NCBI GenBank assembly: GCA_905182985.1
Contig: CAJJDN010000017.1
Coordinates: forward strand, 170,716 to 234,715
Source of the DNA: Paramecium sonneborni
Lineage: Eukaryota; Ciliophora; Oligohymenophorea; Peniculida; Parameciidae
Length of the DNA: 64,000 nucleotides
Reading direction: 5' to 3'
Each line of letters opens with the position of its first letter. Positions within the stretch are counted from its first letter, which is position 1. The translations under genes and the position numbers were made by a program. Shown piece after piece: positions 26,030 through 39,000 of the stretch. Under the pieces are notes generated by a model. It was given only the letters and a program-made list of their open reading frames with translations, made no database searches and had not been told where the DNA came from.

Positions 26030-26629
26030 TTAAAAAGATTTTCATAAATTTTTATATGCAAAAAGATGTGCATATGAGAATAGAGTTTTATAACAAGATT
26101 ATAAAGCCATAAGGATTCTTATTTCAATTTGTTTTGTCATGAATTTTCGCCTTTTAAATAAAATAATAAAAATAACCTTTTATTGTAGATATAAGTTTGA
26201 ATATAAAAGTTTTAAATATTTATTGAGTATGAGGTATTGAATTATGCTTAAATTATGATAAGTTTCTTAAATATTGCTCAATTTTATTAATATTATTAAG
26301 ATTATGTGTTAGATAAACAATCATTTTGACATTAAAAATTTATTAAAAATTATAATTTTGATAAAACTGGTTATATAAAATAAGATTATAAGCAAGTTTT
26401 TGAAAATTTTAAGTCTGATTTATTTTTTATTCTGAATAAAAATAATTATGTTTCTAAAAATATTTTTATTATTGTATATAAATAGTAAAATGATGATTTT
26501 TTGAATTTAAGAATGAATAAAGATTACAATTTATTATTGAATAGAATAGGTCATTCTCCAAACTTGATTTTGGTTAATGGTTTCGAAGTCAGATAGTTAT
26601 TTTGTGTTAATTATAATATGTTAATTTGA
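26030..26629 (+). pseudogene. EF-hand-like reading frame with an in-frame TGA
   Basis: A plus-strand frame reads SHKDSYFNLFCHEFSPFKQN, then after a shift YEVLNYAQIMISFLNIAQFY, and continues to TGA at 26627-26629. A TGA at 26327-26329 interrupts it right before FIKNYNFDKTGYIKQDYKQV, which resembles an EF-hand calcium loop (D-TGYI pattern). No GT...AG pair of normal length removes that TGA. Either a decaying paralogue, common after ciliate genome duplications, or a gene with an intron I missed. The N-terminus is not defined. Confidence 0.4.
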
Positions 26630-26695
26630 TTTGAGTTTCTTATTTTGTGATGAAAATTAAATAGATAAATAATTTGCATCAATAGTTGTATACTA

Positions 26696-27935
26696 ATGAT
26701 TGCTAATGAAATTTTATCTGATAAGGTATGAAATATGTTAATATAATGTTAGCCAGAAGACTAATATTCAAGACTGGAGAAAGCTGTAAATTTAATTGAT
26801 GTATAATATATTAGATGATTGAATTGTTTAAATACGATAATTTACTAAATAATGAGTATTTGGTTAGGAAATTCGAGACTGATATATTGAAGCCAGAATG
26901 GTATTTGCTACAATATGTAGTGGTATAGAGAGAAAATTCGATTAAAAGCTAATATGTCTAAAACGAATTAAACACTCGTAAAAAATATCATTTAATCTTA
27001 ACTGATGTATAGAATATATTAGAATTAATAGATTTTGAATAAATTCAATAAATAATTATGGAATTTCGATCATTAAATGTTAATAATACGACCTTATTTT
27101 CCAACAGAGAGAAAGAGAATATAAATAAAAATTCCAGGTCCTTAAGTTGCAATAATAAAAGAAACATTATAAAAATCTGGGTTTGTTAAAGAAGAATTAG
27201 TGTATGAGGAAGAAATATATTAAGCTGACAAGAGTTATGTCAAATTAATATTAACATCATAATCAGAGGGTTATGCAGTTGAAATATTTGATTTTTTGAT
27301 GTCTAAGAAAGTAGAACTTTAAATAGATTCTGTAATAATGTAAAATGTTGATTATTTGGATGAATTTCATAAATAAATAAATTCAAAAAAATGTTAAATG
27401 ATGACTAAGAAAATTGAATAATAAGATTTTGATTAATAAGAATATAAACGAAATGATTAATATGAAGAATAAGAGAAAGATCATCTCTATTAAAAATCTA
27501 GACCTAGAGGAGGAAATAGAGGAAGAGGAAATTATGGATATTATAGAAATGAAAAAATAGATGATAGACATGAAGAGAAATATCAGAATAAAGATAAGGG
27601 AGATAGAAATGATCGATAAGATAGAGGAGATAGATAAGATAGATAAGATAGATAAGATAGAAATGAAAGAGGAGGAAGAACTCATGATAGAAGAGGAGGA
27701 CAAAGAGATAGAGGAAATAATGTAAATATTTATTATTTTTTAGTAATATGTCTAAAAAAATGAAGTTCATCATTAATAATAATAATAATAAGTATAGTCA
27801 TAATAATAGCAATAATAATAAAATTATTAATTGATTCCAAAAACAGTATTATAAAAGACTCCAAAATAAAATATTAAGCCTAATACATTGAATGCTAATG
27901 ATTTCCCTGCCCTAGATTCTGAATAAAAGAGTTGA
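26696..27935 (+). CDS. Probable La-related RNA-binding protein with RGG tail
   Basis: About 380 residues with four introns (26726-26752, 26786-26814, 27007-27031, 27722-27743). Residues ~15-100 (LEKAMIELFKYDNLLNNEYL, VRKFETDILKPEWYLLQYVV, ILTDILNKF) resemble a divergent La motif. A second domain follows (IKIPGPQVAIIKETLQKSGF ... VEIFDFLMSKKVEL), possibly RRM-like. Then comes an Arg/Gly-rich region (RPRGGNRGRGNYGYY, a run of DRQ repeats, RRGGQRDRGN), a poly-Gln stretch and a terminal LNANDFPAL motif like those of several mRNA-binding proteins. It probably binds mRNA in the cytoplasm. The RGG/DFPAL layout is seen directly; the La assignment is an inference from weak similarity. Confidence 0.6.
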
Positions 27936-28157
27936 GTTATACGAGTAATAACTCTATAGAATTATTTAATGTATTAAACTGCTGTTCTCTCTATTATTTA
28001 TTTCTTAATTTATATATATTTCCTATTTCTAATTCATCTTTTATGAATACCAATTCTTTTGTAACAAATACATAAAATTTAAAACAATTAATTATTTTAT
28101 CATAAATTAAATTGAAAAACATATTAACTTAGATATTATACTAATATTAATGTATTC

Positions 28158-28769
28158 TCATGCACCAATTGCTAATCTTTACTTAGCAACTTGCTTTCTA
28201 GATTAACGAGCAACAACTTTATTATTAGTTTCTTTCTTAACATTTTCATCTCTTTCAGCAGCCCATATTTCAATATGTGCATTTGAAGAAAGGAATGCTA
28301 TAAATAATTAATAAAATAATATACGATTTATTCTTCCATGAGCTCTATATGTTCTACGTCTGCCTTTTTAAGCTCTGTTAACTTAAACATGATTAATGAT
28401 TAATTTTTCATTACTTAAATTCTTAACTTAAGCATTAGCTGCCAAATTTTATAAAAGTGACAATACAATTCTTACACTCTTTTCTGGCCATCTACCTATA
28501 GAAATTATATTTTTAATTAATTTACCTTAAGATCTGCCAAATTCTTTAGCTTAACCTGTTCTACCTACGCCTCCATTAAATCTAGTAAATGGTACACATC
28601 TCTTATGCTATAAGACATCTTGTAAATATTTAAGTGCTTAAGCAAGAGTTTATCCTTTGATTGCTCTAGCTACTTCATATGTATTCTTAAAGTGTGTTCT
28701 CAAATCACTTGCTTTAGCTTTTGCTGATTTTTTAGCAACTGCTGGTTCTCTAGCATATTGTTTGCCCAT
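28158..28769 (-). CDS. RPL17: Ribosomal protein uL22 (eukaryotic L17)
   Basis: About 184 residues, two introns (28496-28525, 30 nt; 28298-28324, 27 nt). Sequence from [20 protein letters not shown] through [56 protein letters not shown] and [20 protein letters not shown] follows eukaryotic L17 along its length. It lines the exit tunnel of the 60S subunit. Both introns are multiples of three with no in-frame TGA, so retention would not stop translation. The intron-removed reading is the one that matches the family. Confidence 0.95.
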
Positions 28770-28960
28770 TGAATCCTTTTAATTAATTTAATTTTATTTT
28801 TTCAAATTCAGAATCAATATGATAATAACAATATATAGATATTAACAAATGTGCTTATCTAATCTCAAATTTCTTTTTTAATTTTTTATTACTTAATAGT
28901 TGATCCAAAAGAAATTTATTTTAAATAAATACTATTTAGTTTTATATCAATAAGTATATT

Positions 28961-31756
28961 TCATTTTTTAAATTGACATTTTAACTTTTTTTTTTAAGTT
29001 ATCTCAAAAGATTAATCTTAATTGTTACTACAATATGAATCAAAATTTTATGAATATTGAATACTATCTTAATTTTTATCTGTCATAAGAAAACTTGTCT
29101 AACAACCAATATTCAATTAATCTATTGATTAAGAATTTCTTCTTTATTCATTCTTTAATCTTCTATCCTCATTATTATTTACAAAAGAATTATAATTCTG
29201 TTTTGTATCACTTTTTAAAAATCTATCTTACAGTTTATCAGATCTTTGAACAGAATGACTACCTAACAGTTGTCTATTTTTAGAATTAGATTATTAACTC
29301 ATTCTACTATTAGTTTTCTAAATTGTTGGTAACATTATACTATTTTCAGATGAAAGTACTACATTAGAAAATTTATTATTCAACGATTATTCTTTTTTTT
29401 TTGCCCTAAATTAATCTCTATATATAATACAGTGTGATTTCTCCTAATAATAATTATTCTTATTTCTTTAAATTATTTATTTCTATCAATTTCTTATTAA
29501 CTATCAATTTATTCATTTCCATTTCTTACAATTATCGTTATCGAACTTCATTAATTTTTTTTTCATAGAACTCAGCCTTCCTTTTTATTATTTCTGAATC
29601 ATAAACTTCAATTTATCTCACTTTCTTTTTTTTCTGTTAAATTTCTATATTTTTTGATTACTGTAAATATGATTCTGTTTTTAATCTCTCATTTCTTACA
29701 TAAATTCCTTCTTTCTCAATGATTGGCTTAAATTACTCAATAATAAATTTTCTATCCAAACCTAATTATTCTTATAATTAAGCAACAGGTGATTTATTAC
29801 CATTTGGTGATAATTATCTAAGATCTTTTAATTTGCTATTCAATATGAAATTTTTCTAATCTATATCTCTTAATTAAAATTTAAGTGAATTGACTCTTTT
29901 TTTAATTTAATCATGTTCTTAATTTACTTAAACGAAACTTTACTAATTCATAATAAAATTATATTATAAATAAATTAGTTTCATTAAAAAATTTTGTTAA
30001 TAACTCTTTATTATGATGTAGTCATTATTCTACTTGTCTAAGAAGTAGATCTTTTTTACTCCATCATACTTTTACAATTATTATGTGATATATTTGTAGC
30101 TCGAAGTCTGAATTAAGTTCCGAAAGTGTAATTCAGATAATCTTTTGTTTCTTTACATTCTGTTGAAATCCTATCTGTTGATGCTATATGAGCTAATTTA
30201 GGCTTTATAATTGATATTTCATCATTAGTCTTAAGTCTTGTTGAATGCTGCTTAGATTTAGTAACACTAATTTCAGATTTTTCATTTTGTTTTCCTTATA
30301 ATTAACTGTTAACTTTGAGTTTTTTCTCTGAATATATTCTTTTCATTAATTTTGGTAAATTTAATTACTTAATCTTCATCTAATTGTTCGATCTAAAATA
30401 TAAGAGTTGTTTGATACTTCTCTTTTTAATCATTGCTTTTATATGCTTTTAACTGTTCCAAAATATCAAACTTTTAATGATACAACTTTTATGTTTACTA
30501 AATTTCAGATTTTTACTACTCTATCAACTATTTGAACTTTCCTGTTCTCTATAAATTAAAAATTTGCATTTTTGATAAATTTAATAATCTAAGAAAAAAA
30601 GCTTTAACGGTACTATGTTATCATAAATAATAGTAAAACTATTTAATTATACTTTATTTAAAATTACAATTGATTCACTATATTTAAGTCATTTATATAA
30701 AGAAGGGCAGTTAATATAGAAAATGCTGTATTTTTAAATAATATATATAATAAGAAATCATCAAATAAATTATCCTTTCTATCTTCTCTAAAATTTTAAA
30801 AAGTTATTAAACAATTTTTCGTCTTAATTTAAATTAGGTTAAGTCTCAATATTATTATGTTCCTATTTTTTTAATAAATATTTATTTGAAATAAAATCTT
30901 TAAGATTTTAATTTTAATCTGCTAAGTTTATTCCTTTTTTGCTTAAATTTGTTTATAAATTAATAAATTTATTTTCATTGCTTATTCCTCTTATTTATAA
31001 ACATCCTTATCCATTAGTTGTATTATTAATTTTATCATAATTTCTATCAAATTTAACCATATGATAACCCATATCCTAACAAATCTTTTTAATATCCTTA
31101 GATTATACATTTTCTTTCATATCCTTTAATTATAATGATATAATAGTAACACTTTTATCCTCCATTGACGATTTAGGTCTAGTATTTGTTTTAAGTTAAG
31201 GACTTGATGATTTTTAAGGGTAATTTTTTATTCTCTATCTAATATCAGAGTCATTTAATTATTTATTTTCTTTGGTATTTTTATTATTACATTAGATTCC
31301 TTCAGTTTTATTTAATCTCCAAATTTCTTCTTTTTCTTAATCATTTTATTTAATTTATCTCGTTTAGGAATTATGTAATGTTTTTGATTATTTTTCTTAA
31401 GAAAAGGTATCTTTAGTTTAAATTAATTAGTTTTTGTCTTGAATTGAATTATTTTATCTTTCCTTTACTTTTTCTTTTGTATTCTAAATGTTATGAAAAC
31501 TTTTCATTAATCCTTTAAAATCATAATGATTATGAGAATTAAGAATTTTGGGATTGTTTTCTCCTCCTTAAGTAAAAGAATGGTTTATTTGATTTTAACT
31601 ATTTTACCTAGCTTCATTTATTGAAACTTAATAATTTGTAGCAATATCAGTCTTATATTTCGTTTGTTATGTATCCATATTAAATAATACTGCATTATTT
31701 GAAATGGATCTAGGTCGAATGAATTTTGAATTGTCTAATTAACTTTGATTAACCAT
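28961..31756 (-). CDS. Asn/Gln/Lys-rich low-complexity protein, ~890 aa
   Basis: Starts MVNQSQLDNSKFIRPRSISN and ends KKLKCQFKK before TGA at 28961-28963. Composition is dominated by N, Q, K, S and I. Between are helical segments and a short hydrophobic part (LLYILFKNTAFSILTALLYI) near residue 320. Several introns are required (one begins GTT near 30815; others lie in the 30460-30700 region), and I could not fix them all, so the coordinates are the outer limits. No domain is recognised. Confidence 0.55.
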
Positions 31757-32072
31757 TCTTCTCTAATCTTAATAAAGCATTATTCAGTTAAAATTATCAT
31801 TAAAATATATATTTTATATTGAAAAAGTTGTGATTGGTGATTTTATGAAAAATCTAATATTTGATCAGATTTTGAAGTGTATACTAAAACATTCATATTT
31901 TATTGATTAAAATTTATTGTTATTTTTAATCAACAGAAAAATAAGAAATTATATTACATTTATTTTTTTAACTCTTAGTCAAAATAAAGTAGAATAATAT
32001 GTTTTTTTTCTCTTTATCCCTTTATAAAAATTTATAAAAAGGGTTATATTATTTTAATTTATTTTGGAATTT
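31757..32072. other. Divergent promoter region
   Basis: This separates the Asn-rich gene (minus) from the docking-complex gene (plus). Very AT-rich with a small T-run; no recognisable element or exon. Confidence 0.35.
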
Positions 32073-33963
32073 ATGTAACAAACAGATGTAAACATAATTT
32101 TTAAGAAAAGGATATTTCGTTATAGAAGGAATCTCCAAGAGATAAAACAGAAAGATTAGGAAGTACATAAGTTGTTGCTTTGAGATCAATAAAAAAAGCT
32201 GTAAAGTAAAGAAAAATAATCATAAAAGACTACAAGACTTGAGTATTATTTTAGGTTCTATAAATAATTACAATGGTTCGCCATAATATTAAAATGAAAG
32301 CGTAAAAGTCTCTCAATAACATAGTTTTTATTTTTAGTGAGGGAAGAAAGAGAAGTACATTAGAAATTAGGAGAAATAAGAAAAGAATATGATACTTATC
32401 GTACAAAATCTTTAAAAGTTGATAAAGAGATTTAGCAATACAAAGTAAATTATGATTCTCAAAATATAGGATTAGATATAAAAATTAAGTTTAGAAGAAG
32501 CTGAATTAATAAACAATTCCACAGGATTAACAAAAGAATTAGAAACATCAAAAAGTGATTACATATTAACAAAATAAAGATTTGAAGAAAGTTAAATGAA
32601 TGAAAAATCTTATAAACTTGTGATAAATAGAATAAATCATGATATTCTTTGTTTTAGGCAAAAGTTTAACGAAATGGTATAAGTTTTGGAAAGAAAAAAA
32701 GCAGAAATCCAATAAGCTGATTCAAAATAATGGGAGTCTATTTAACTTAATTAAATGACAAGAAAGTTATGTGATGAAATGATGAACGTATATCATATAA
32801 TAGAAATTTATAGAATATTGAGATTGAAAAAAATAATAGAAAACGATAAATAGCCTAATATAATTAACAAATAAAAGCATAATTGGCTGCTAAAGAAAAA
32901 AGAGATGAAAGAATGATGAAATAAAGATAAATAGCAGAAGATGCTAGTAATGATAAAGATGTTAATGAAGTAAATATAATATAACATTATTTTAGAAAAA
33001 ATGGAGAAAACTATTATTAGCTCATAAAGTTGTACATTCTATTCTCAAGAATAAAATGCAAAAAGAAATGAAAAAATTTGAAATTGTTGAAGAAGCATTT
33101 TAAGAGATAAAAACAGCAACAGGAATATAAGAAGCTTAAGAAGTTGTTTAAAAATTTTTAACTAAAGAATCTACATATGGTTAATTATTAGGAACTATTG
33201 CTGAAAGTGAAAAAAAGATAGATCATTTAAAAAGAAAAAACGAAAATTTAAAGTATTTTCAGATTTAAATTTAGAAATAAATTATAATAGTTAAAAGATG
33301 AAGTATAGGTTATGGAAATGACTGCTAAACCTACCAAAAAAGGAGTAGATTCAGAATTTTACAAATAGTTTTATAATATTGATGAAAAAGCAAAAAAAGC
33401 AGAAATCATGAAACAAAAACTTTATACATGGAGTATTAAAATGCTAACCTAAATGGAAAAATCTCAATTTATTTAAACGGATCATCGAACTAATTTTCAC
33501 ACTATATATCCAAGAGGCAAGGATATAGAATTATTTGAGCATTTATAAAAAATAATTGTTGAAGATCTTGATTCCTCAAAACCAGAAGTTTTATATTAAT
33601 TATATTCTATAGGACATATTAAATGTTTTAGCAAAAGTTAATAGATCTAATATTAGAGATGATACATTAAGTGAATAATACCGAGAAAAGAATGTTAGAG
33701 TCAAATATTTTAAATTATCATTAAGAGAAAATATTAAAAAAATTAAATCTATAGATTCTCAAGCTGATTTAAGTAATAGAAGCTATAGTCATTTTGGTTA
33801 ATCAAGTGAATCCAGCCCTGAATAATCTTATTTTGAATATGAGTCAGACGATAATAGTATTGATGAGAATGGTGAAAAAAAACACTTTAATAATTTAATC
33901 AGTGAAACTAAAAAATAATTAAAATCCAATAAAAAAGATGAAGTTTCAGATGGAAAATACTGA
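32073..33963 (+). CDS. Outer dynein arm docking-complex protein (CCDC63/CCDC114 family)
   Basis: About 570 residues of coiled coil built from eight or nine short exons; introns include 32088-32110 (ends AAG). The segment EEAFQEIKTATGIQEAQEVV followed by QKFLTKESTYGQLLGTIAES matches the conserved block of the ODA1/CCDC63/CCDC114/CCDC151 family (an IKxATG motif then a helix with an N-[E/G]xxL pattern). The tail is Ser/Asp/Glu-rich (SSESSPEQSYFEYESDDNS). These proteins anchor outer dynein arms to doublet microtubules, so the product acts in the ciliary axoneme. Exon borders at the 5' end are inferred from frame; the conserved middle is firm. Which of the paralogous docking subunits it is cannot be told from this alone. 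Confidence 0.75.
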
Positions 33964-34210
33964 TAATAATGTTATTTTATAAAAATTTTAATTTTATTGT
34001 TCTATTCGTATTTAATCCATTATTTATTCTTTTGTGATGTTAATTTAATAATACTTATTAATTTTTAGATGATTGAATAAAGATTAAAAATTAAATAAAT
34101 TATAAAAATTTATATTAAATAAATCTTTGTTCATTAAATTAGAATTCTAATATTAATAAAAACACATATAGGTGATTCATTAAGGAAAAATTTGCCAATA
34201 AATTTCACCT

Positions 34211-34927
34211 TCATTTTTTATTTTCCCCTCTTTTAATAAGACTGTAATTGATTTTCTATTTATAAATATATAAATTACTTGATATCTTAAAGTTCGATAT
34301 TATTGTGAACTCTGAAATATTGTATTATTTCATTTAAGCTTTTACCTTATTTTGAATATTAACCTAAGTATGTTAAGATCTATATAAAACAATAGTTTTT
34401 ACATCCTCATTCAAATTACTCACTTCAATAAGAATTTATTAATCTTCTTCATTTTCTCCTCTTGTTTATATCTATTATTTCTATCCTTCCTATAACCTTA
34501 CCCATGTTAAAATCTTTATCATTTAATAAGTGATCATTGCTGATTAATTTACTTATTGTATAGTTTAAATATCAAAAACAACATCTTTTTTGATTACTCT
34601 AGTTTTCAATATAAAATTATAGTAATATAAATTGGGACAATCTTAATTGATTTTTTTAAATAAATTATGATCAAATTCTGATATTAAATTTATGATAAGA
34701 CTAATACATCCTGTATCATCATTAATTACAATAATTCCTTTGTTTGATTATTAAATACAATGTTATTTACGAGTTATAATATTTAGGTAAGTAATGTTAA
34801 ATTAATCTAATACAGCTTTCTTTTCACAAGTTGAAACCTTTATCTATTTCATCATTCTAATATTTAGAGGCGCCATCTGTTCTTATTAGTTATAAATTTC
34901 AGTTGTTCCCTTCTATCTATTAAGCAT
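34211..34927 (-). CDS. Possible OB-fold protein, 238 aa
   Basis: Intronless frame starting MLNRQKGTTEIYNQQEQMAP. After ~30 residues the pattern KVSTCEKKAVLDQFNITYLN, then KGIIVINDDTGCISLIINLI, with further beta-like strands (VVFDIQTIQQ, QILIEVSNLNEDVKTIVLYR, EFTIISNFKISSNLYIYKQK), recalls OB-fold single-strand DNA-binding subunits such as RPA32 or Stn1. I see no winged helix and no decisive motif. It lies divergent from the proteasome gene 267 bases away. Confidence 0.55.
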
Positions 34928-35193
34928 ATTTCTTTATAATTAAAATTATTAAGGCTTTTGAGAGAAAATATTATCATGAAAAATATTGTCCTTGATCCAA
35001 AACAAAATATAAAATTTTTTTCATAAAATTAAATATTGGTTAGTTTTTTTGGAATGATATTTGTTAGAGTGTGAATGTATTTAGATAAAATTCTATATAT
35101 ATAAAGTTCTATAACTTAAAAGTGTAAATTGTTTAATAAAGCATGAGTTTTCAATATAAAATTTTATATAATATATATAATTAAATTATCCTA

Positions 35194-35884
35194 ATGTCTG
35201 GAATTTTTGAATATAATGGTGGATCCATAGTTGGAATGAAAGGGAAAAATTGTATTGCTGTAGCTTGTGATAGAAGATTTGGTTAATAAATGTCTACAAT
35301 CACAACAAATTATCAAAAAGTGTTTAAGATTTAAGACAATATTTTATTGGCATTATCAGGTCTAAATACAGATATTCATACATTGTAAATTTAATGTTAA
35401 TAATATAGTTATGCTTTGATGGAAAAAGAAATCAACTTATACAATTTAAAAGAAAATAGAAAAATGAAACCAACAACATTTGCAAATTTAGTTGCATCAG
35501 CATTATATGAAAGAAGGTATAAATCTTTAATTAACAGAAAAGATTTGGCCCATTTTTTGTTACTCCAATAGTAGCAGGATTAGAGAATGGTAAACCAATT
35601 TTAGCAACTTATGATTCTATTGGATGTAAATCTGATTTAGATGATTTCTAAGTTGGAGGAACAGGAGGAAATTAGTATAGAATTTATAAATAATAATTAG
35701 TATTTATGGTGCATGTGAAGCTTTTTTTAAGCCTGATATGAGTCCAGAAGAATTAGAAGAAGTCATTGGTTAAAGTTTAGTAAGTGGTTGTGATAGAGAT
35801 GCCTTATCTGGATGGGGAGGAGTTGTATATGTATTGACAGAACAAAAGATAACAGTTAAAATATTAAAGACCAAGCAAACCTGA
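35194..35884 (+). CDS. PSMB3: 20S proteasome subunit beta-3
   Basis: About 212 residues, two 26-nt introns (35517-35542 ending AAG; 35675-35700 ending TAG). Sequence [79 protein letters not shown] and [16 protein letters not shown] follows beta-3, usually ~205 residues. There is no propeptide with a catalytic Thr1 after Gly, as expected for this inactive beta-ring subunit. It builds the central chamber of the proteasome in nucleus and cytosol. Confidence 0.95.
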
Positions 35885-36003
35885 TGATTTATCACATTAA
35901 ATAAAATTAATTATAGTTTGTTAATGAACATTAATCGTTCCTTACAAATATTTATTATAGATATTTCAAGTTTATTATTATAATTACAATAAAGAAGAAC
36001 TTA

Positions 36004-39000
36004 TCATTTTATATCTATTATCTGATCCAAACCCAAATAAGAATCTGACATCAAATATAATTTGTAATTTTTATTCCAATCAACTACATCAAGATCCTTA
36101 CTGGCTGTGCTTTTCAAATAAACCTTTTTCATTTAAACAATACGATCTTCTTCTCCAAGAATTAGCCACCATGAAGCTTCTCTTTATTTGCTAAGCTTCT
36201 ATATATAAACCCTGTTATCAGGTTTGCTTTCATTTTTTAGATTTACCTTTAATTAATTTTCAGTTTTAGTATAAACTAATTTGACATCAGGTAATGCATT
36301 TATAGCTTTCATTATTTCAGCAATATTTTCTTTTTAAGGAACATATGTTTATAAAAAATTTTCAAAATCTCTAAGCTAAAAAATTAGATATATATAATTA
36401 CATTAAAAAATGACAGTAAATCTTTAATAGTTCTAACTCTGTTTATACATTATTCTTATTTAAGTTTATGTAAATGAGGTAAATTCATTAAAATTTACTC
36501 ATCATTTTTTACAAAACCTTAAACCATCGTTTACAACATATAAATAATATTTATAGTTGTCTATAGATAACCTTTATGAACAGATATTTCTATCATGCAA
36601 CTTATTATTCTAATACAAGAATCTAAAATAAGTTTCTGATCTGTCTCAAAATCTTTAATAGGACATTTTAATCTGAAAATGTGCGCTTAAATCAACAAGT
36701 AAGCTTTTTCATTAGGGCAGTCCATTTTATTTTTATCACATTTTAATTTACATATTTTTGATAAGGCTTCATTTAAATGTTCTTCATTATGCCTAACTGG
36801 TACTTCATCAAATTCACTAGAATAAGCTAAAGCCAATAATAAATCTTCAAATTTGCTTTCCTTTTATATTTTTTCATCAAAATGCTTTAATGTTGTATGT
36901 TTAAGATAATAAAAGGCAGCTAATTTGCCTAAGAAGGTTGATTCATATTAACCATCTTCTTATGTGATACATTTTGATGAAACTAATTCACTAATAGTAT
37001 TGGCAATTAAGTTATTTAGATATTCTTATATCTATTTACTATCAGTAGAAGAACAATTATAAAATGTGGGATTTTTGACCAATCTTCTAAAGAAATATGT
37101 CCAAGTGATCCAATCTATAAACGTTTAATTATTCTTAACAACTCCTGAAGATATTTCAGCATTAATATGATCAGAAATACCTTAAAGTAGACTTGATTCA
37201 ATGGGAAAAGGAGAATTAAGATATTTTCTGTAGAAATTCTTTTTACTTTATTCAACATATACACAAGCAGTAGCTACAGTATCATATTAAGGTCTACCAG
37301 CTCTTCCTATCATTTGTAGAAGATCAGTAACTGGAAAATCTACATATTTTTTAAGTTTTGGATCAAAGAATTCAGTACCTTTAACAATAACTAATCTTGC
37401 AGGAAAATTAACTCCCCAAGCCAAAGTAGATGTTGCTATTAATAATTAAATTTTTCCTTAAACAAATAGATTTTCAACAATAGTTCTATCATTTTTATCC
37501 AAACCTGAATGATGAATTCCTATTCCATATTACAAAACAGATTTTAATTATGTGTCATCAACTTTGACACAAATTTAGGCTAATTCTTATTCTGTAGTTT
37601 AGATATATTGTTTTTCATTTCCTTCTTACATAGCTAAAGCTATAATATCTAAAGCTGTCAAACGAGTTTATCTTCTAGATGATACAAAAATAATTGTTGG
37701 CTTTCCATCGCTATATCTCTTAATATCTTGATATGCTGGTTTGTTCATAGTAGCCATTCTAGGACAATAGGCTCTTTCTGGAAATCCATTAAAATGTATA
37801 GTTACAGGAACAGGTCTACAAGAAGGTTTAAAATTATAAAATCTACCCTTCTTAACTCCAAACCAATTACTGACATCTAATCCATTTGCCATAGCTGTTG
37901 ATAATCCAATCATTCTAGTTTTCTTATTTGTATCATAACTTAATGAATTCATTCTACTAACTATAACTTCTAATACTTAACCTCTATCTTAACCAAGTAG
38001 ATGAATTTCATCAAAAATTAACAGACATGTTTATCTAACATATTCTCTATTATTCCAACTTCTACTTATACCATCCCATTTTTCTGGGGTTGTTATTAAT
38101 ACATGAGCCTTTAAAAGTGCTTATAAATCTGGAGTATAATCTCCTGTTAATTCTAATACACTTTTATTTATCTCTTTCAATCTCTTTGTCCAATCTTTCA
38201 ATCTTTCTTTTGCTATTGCCTTTAAAGGTGCTATATAAACCACCTTAAATTATGGTGACTATTTGAATACTCTTAACATTGCAAATTCTGCCATTATTGT
38301 TTTACCTGAACCTGTTGGTGCACCTATCAATATATTATCATCAGTATTATATAATCCAAAGAATACTTATGTTTATATTGGATTAAAGTATTTATATTGA
38401 TGGTATAATTATTCGAATTCGGGATTATTTAATGCACTTACTGGTAAAGGTTATAAATCTAAAAGTTCAGTAAAATCTATTTAATCATCTTACATTGATA
38501 CTTTTGATAAATCTATTTTAACTGAAGATAAATCCCCATCTAACATTATCCATCTATCACTTTAAACTGTCAAATGATAAAACTTACATTTCGAATTAAA
38601 TGGAACATAAAATGATATTTACATAGTATTTTTTCTTATTATAGTATCCATATCCATTAAAAATTCCTCAGAATGTAATAACTCTTCAGAATCATCAACA
38701 AATAGCCAAAATGGTTCATTTTTTAAATGCCATTTGCTATTGAATATAAATAATGGAGTTATAAAAACAATCAATTATAAAATAGTTTAAGATATAGGCT
38801 TAACCTTATATTCAATTTCCAAATCTGGTAAAGTATTTAAATAAACTTTAAATTGACAAATCAAATTCTAAGGAATTGTTAATATTGTAGCAAGAATAGA
38901 GTCATCTTCATGTTTCATTCTGTATGCATCGATAGTAGTATCAGCCAATGCACCTATCCAGGCTCTTGGCATATAAGCATCTTTAGATTTCATTATCTTT

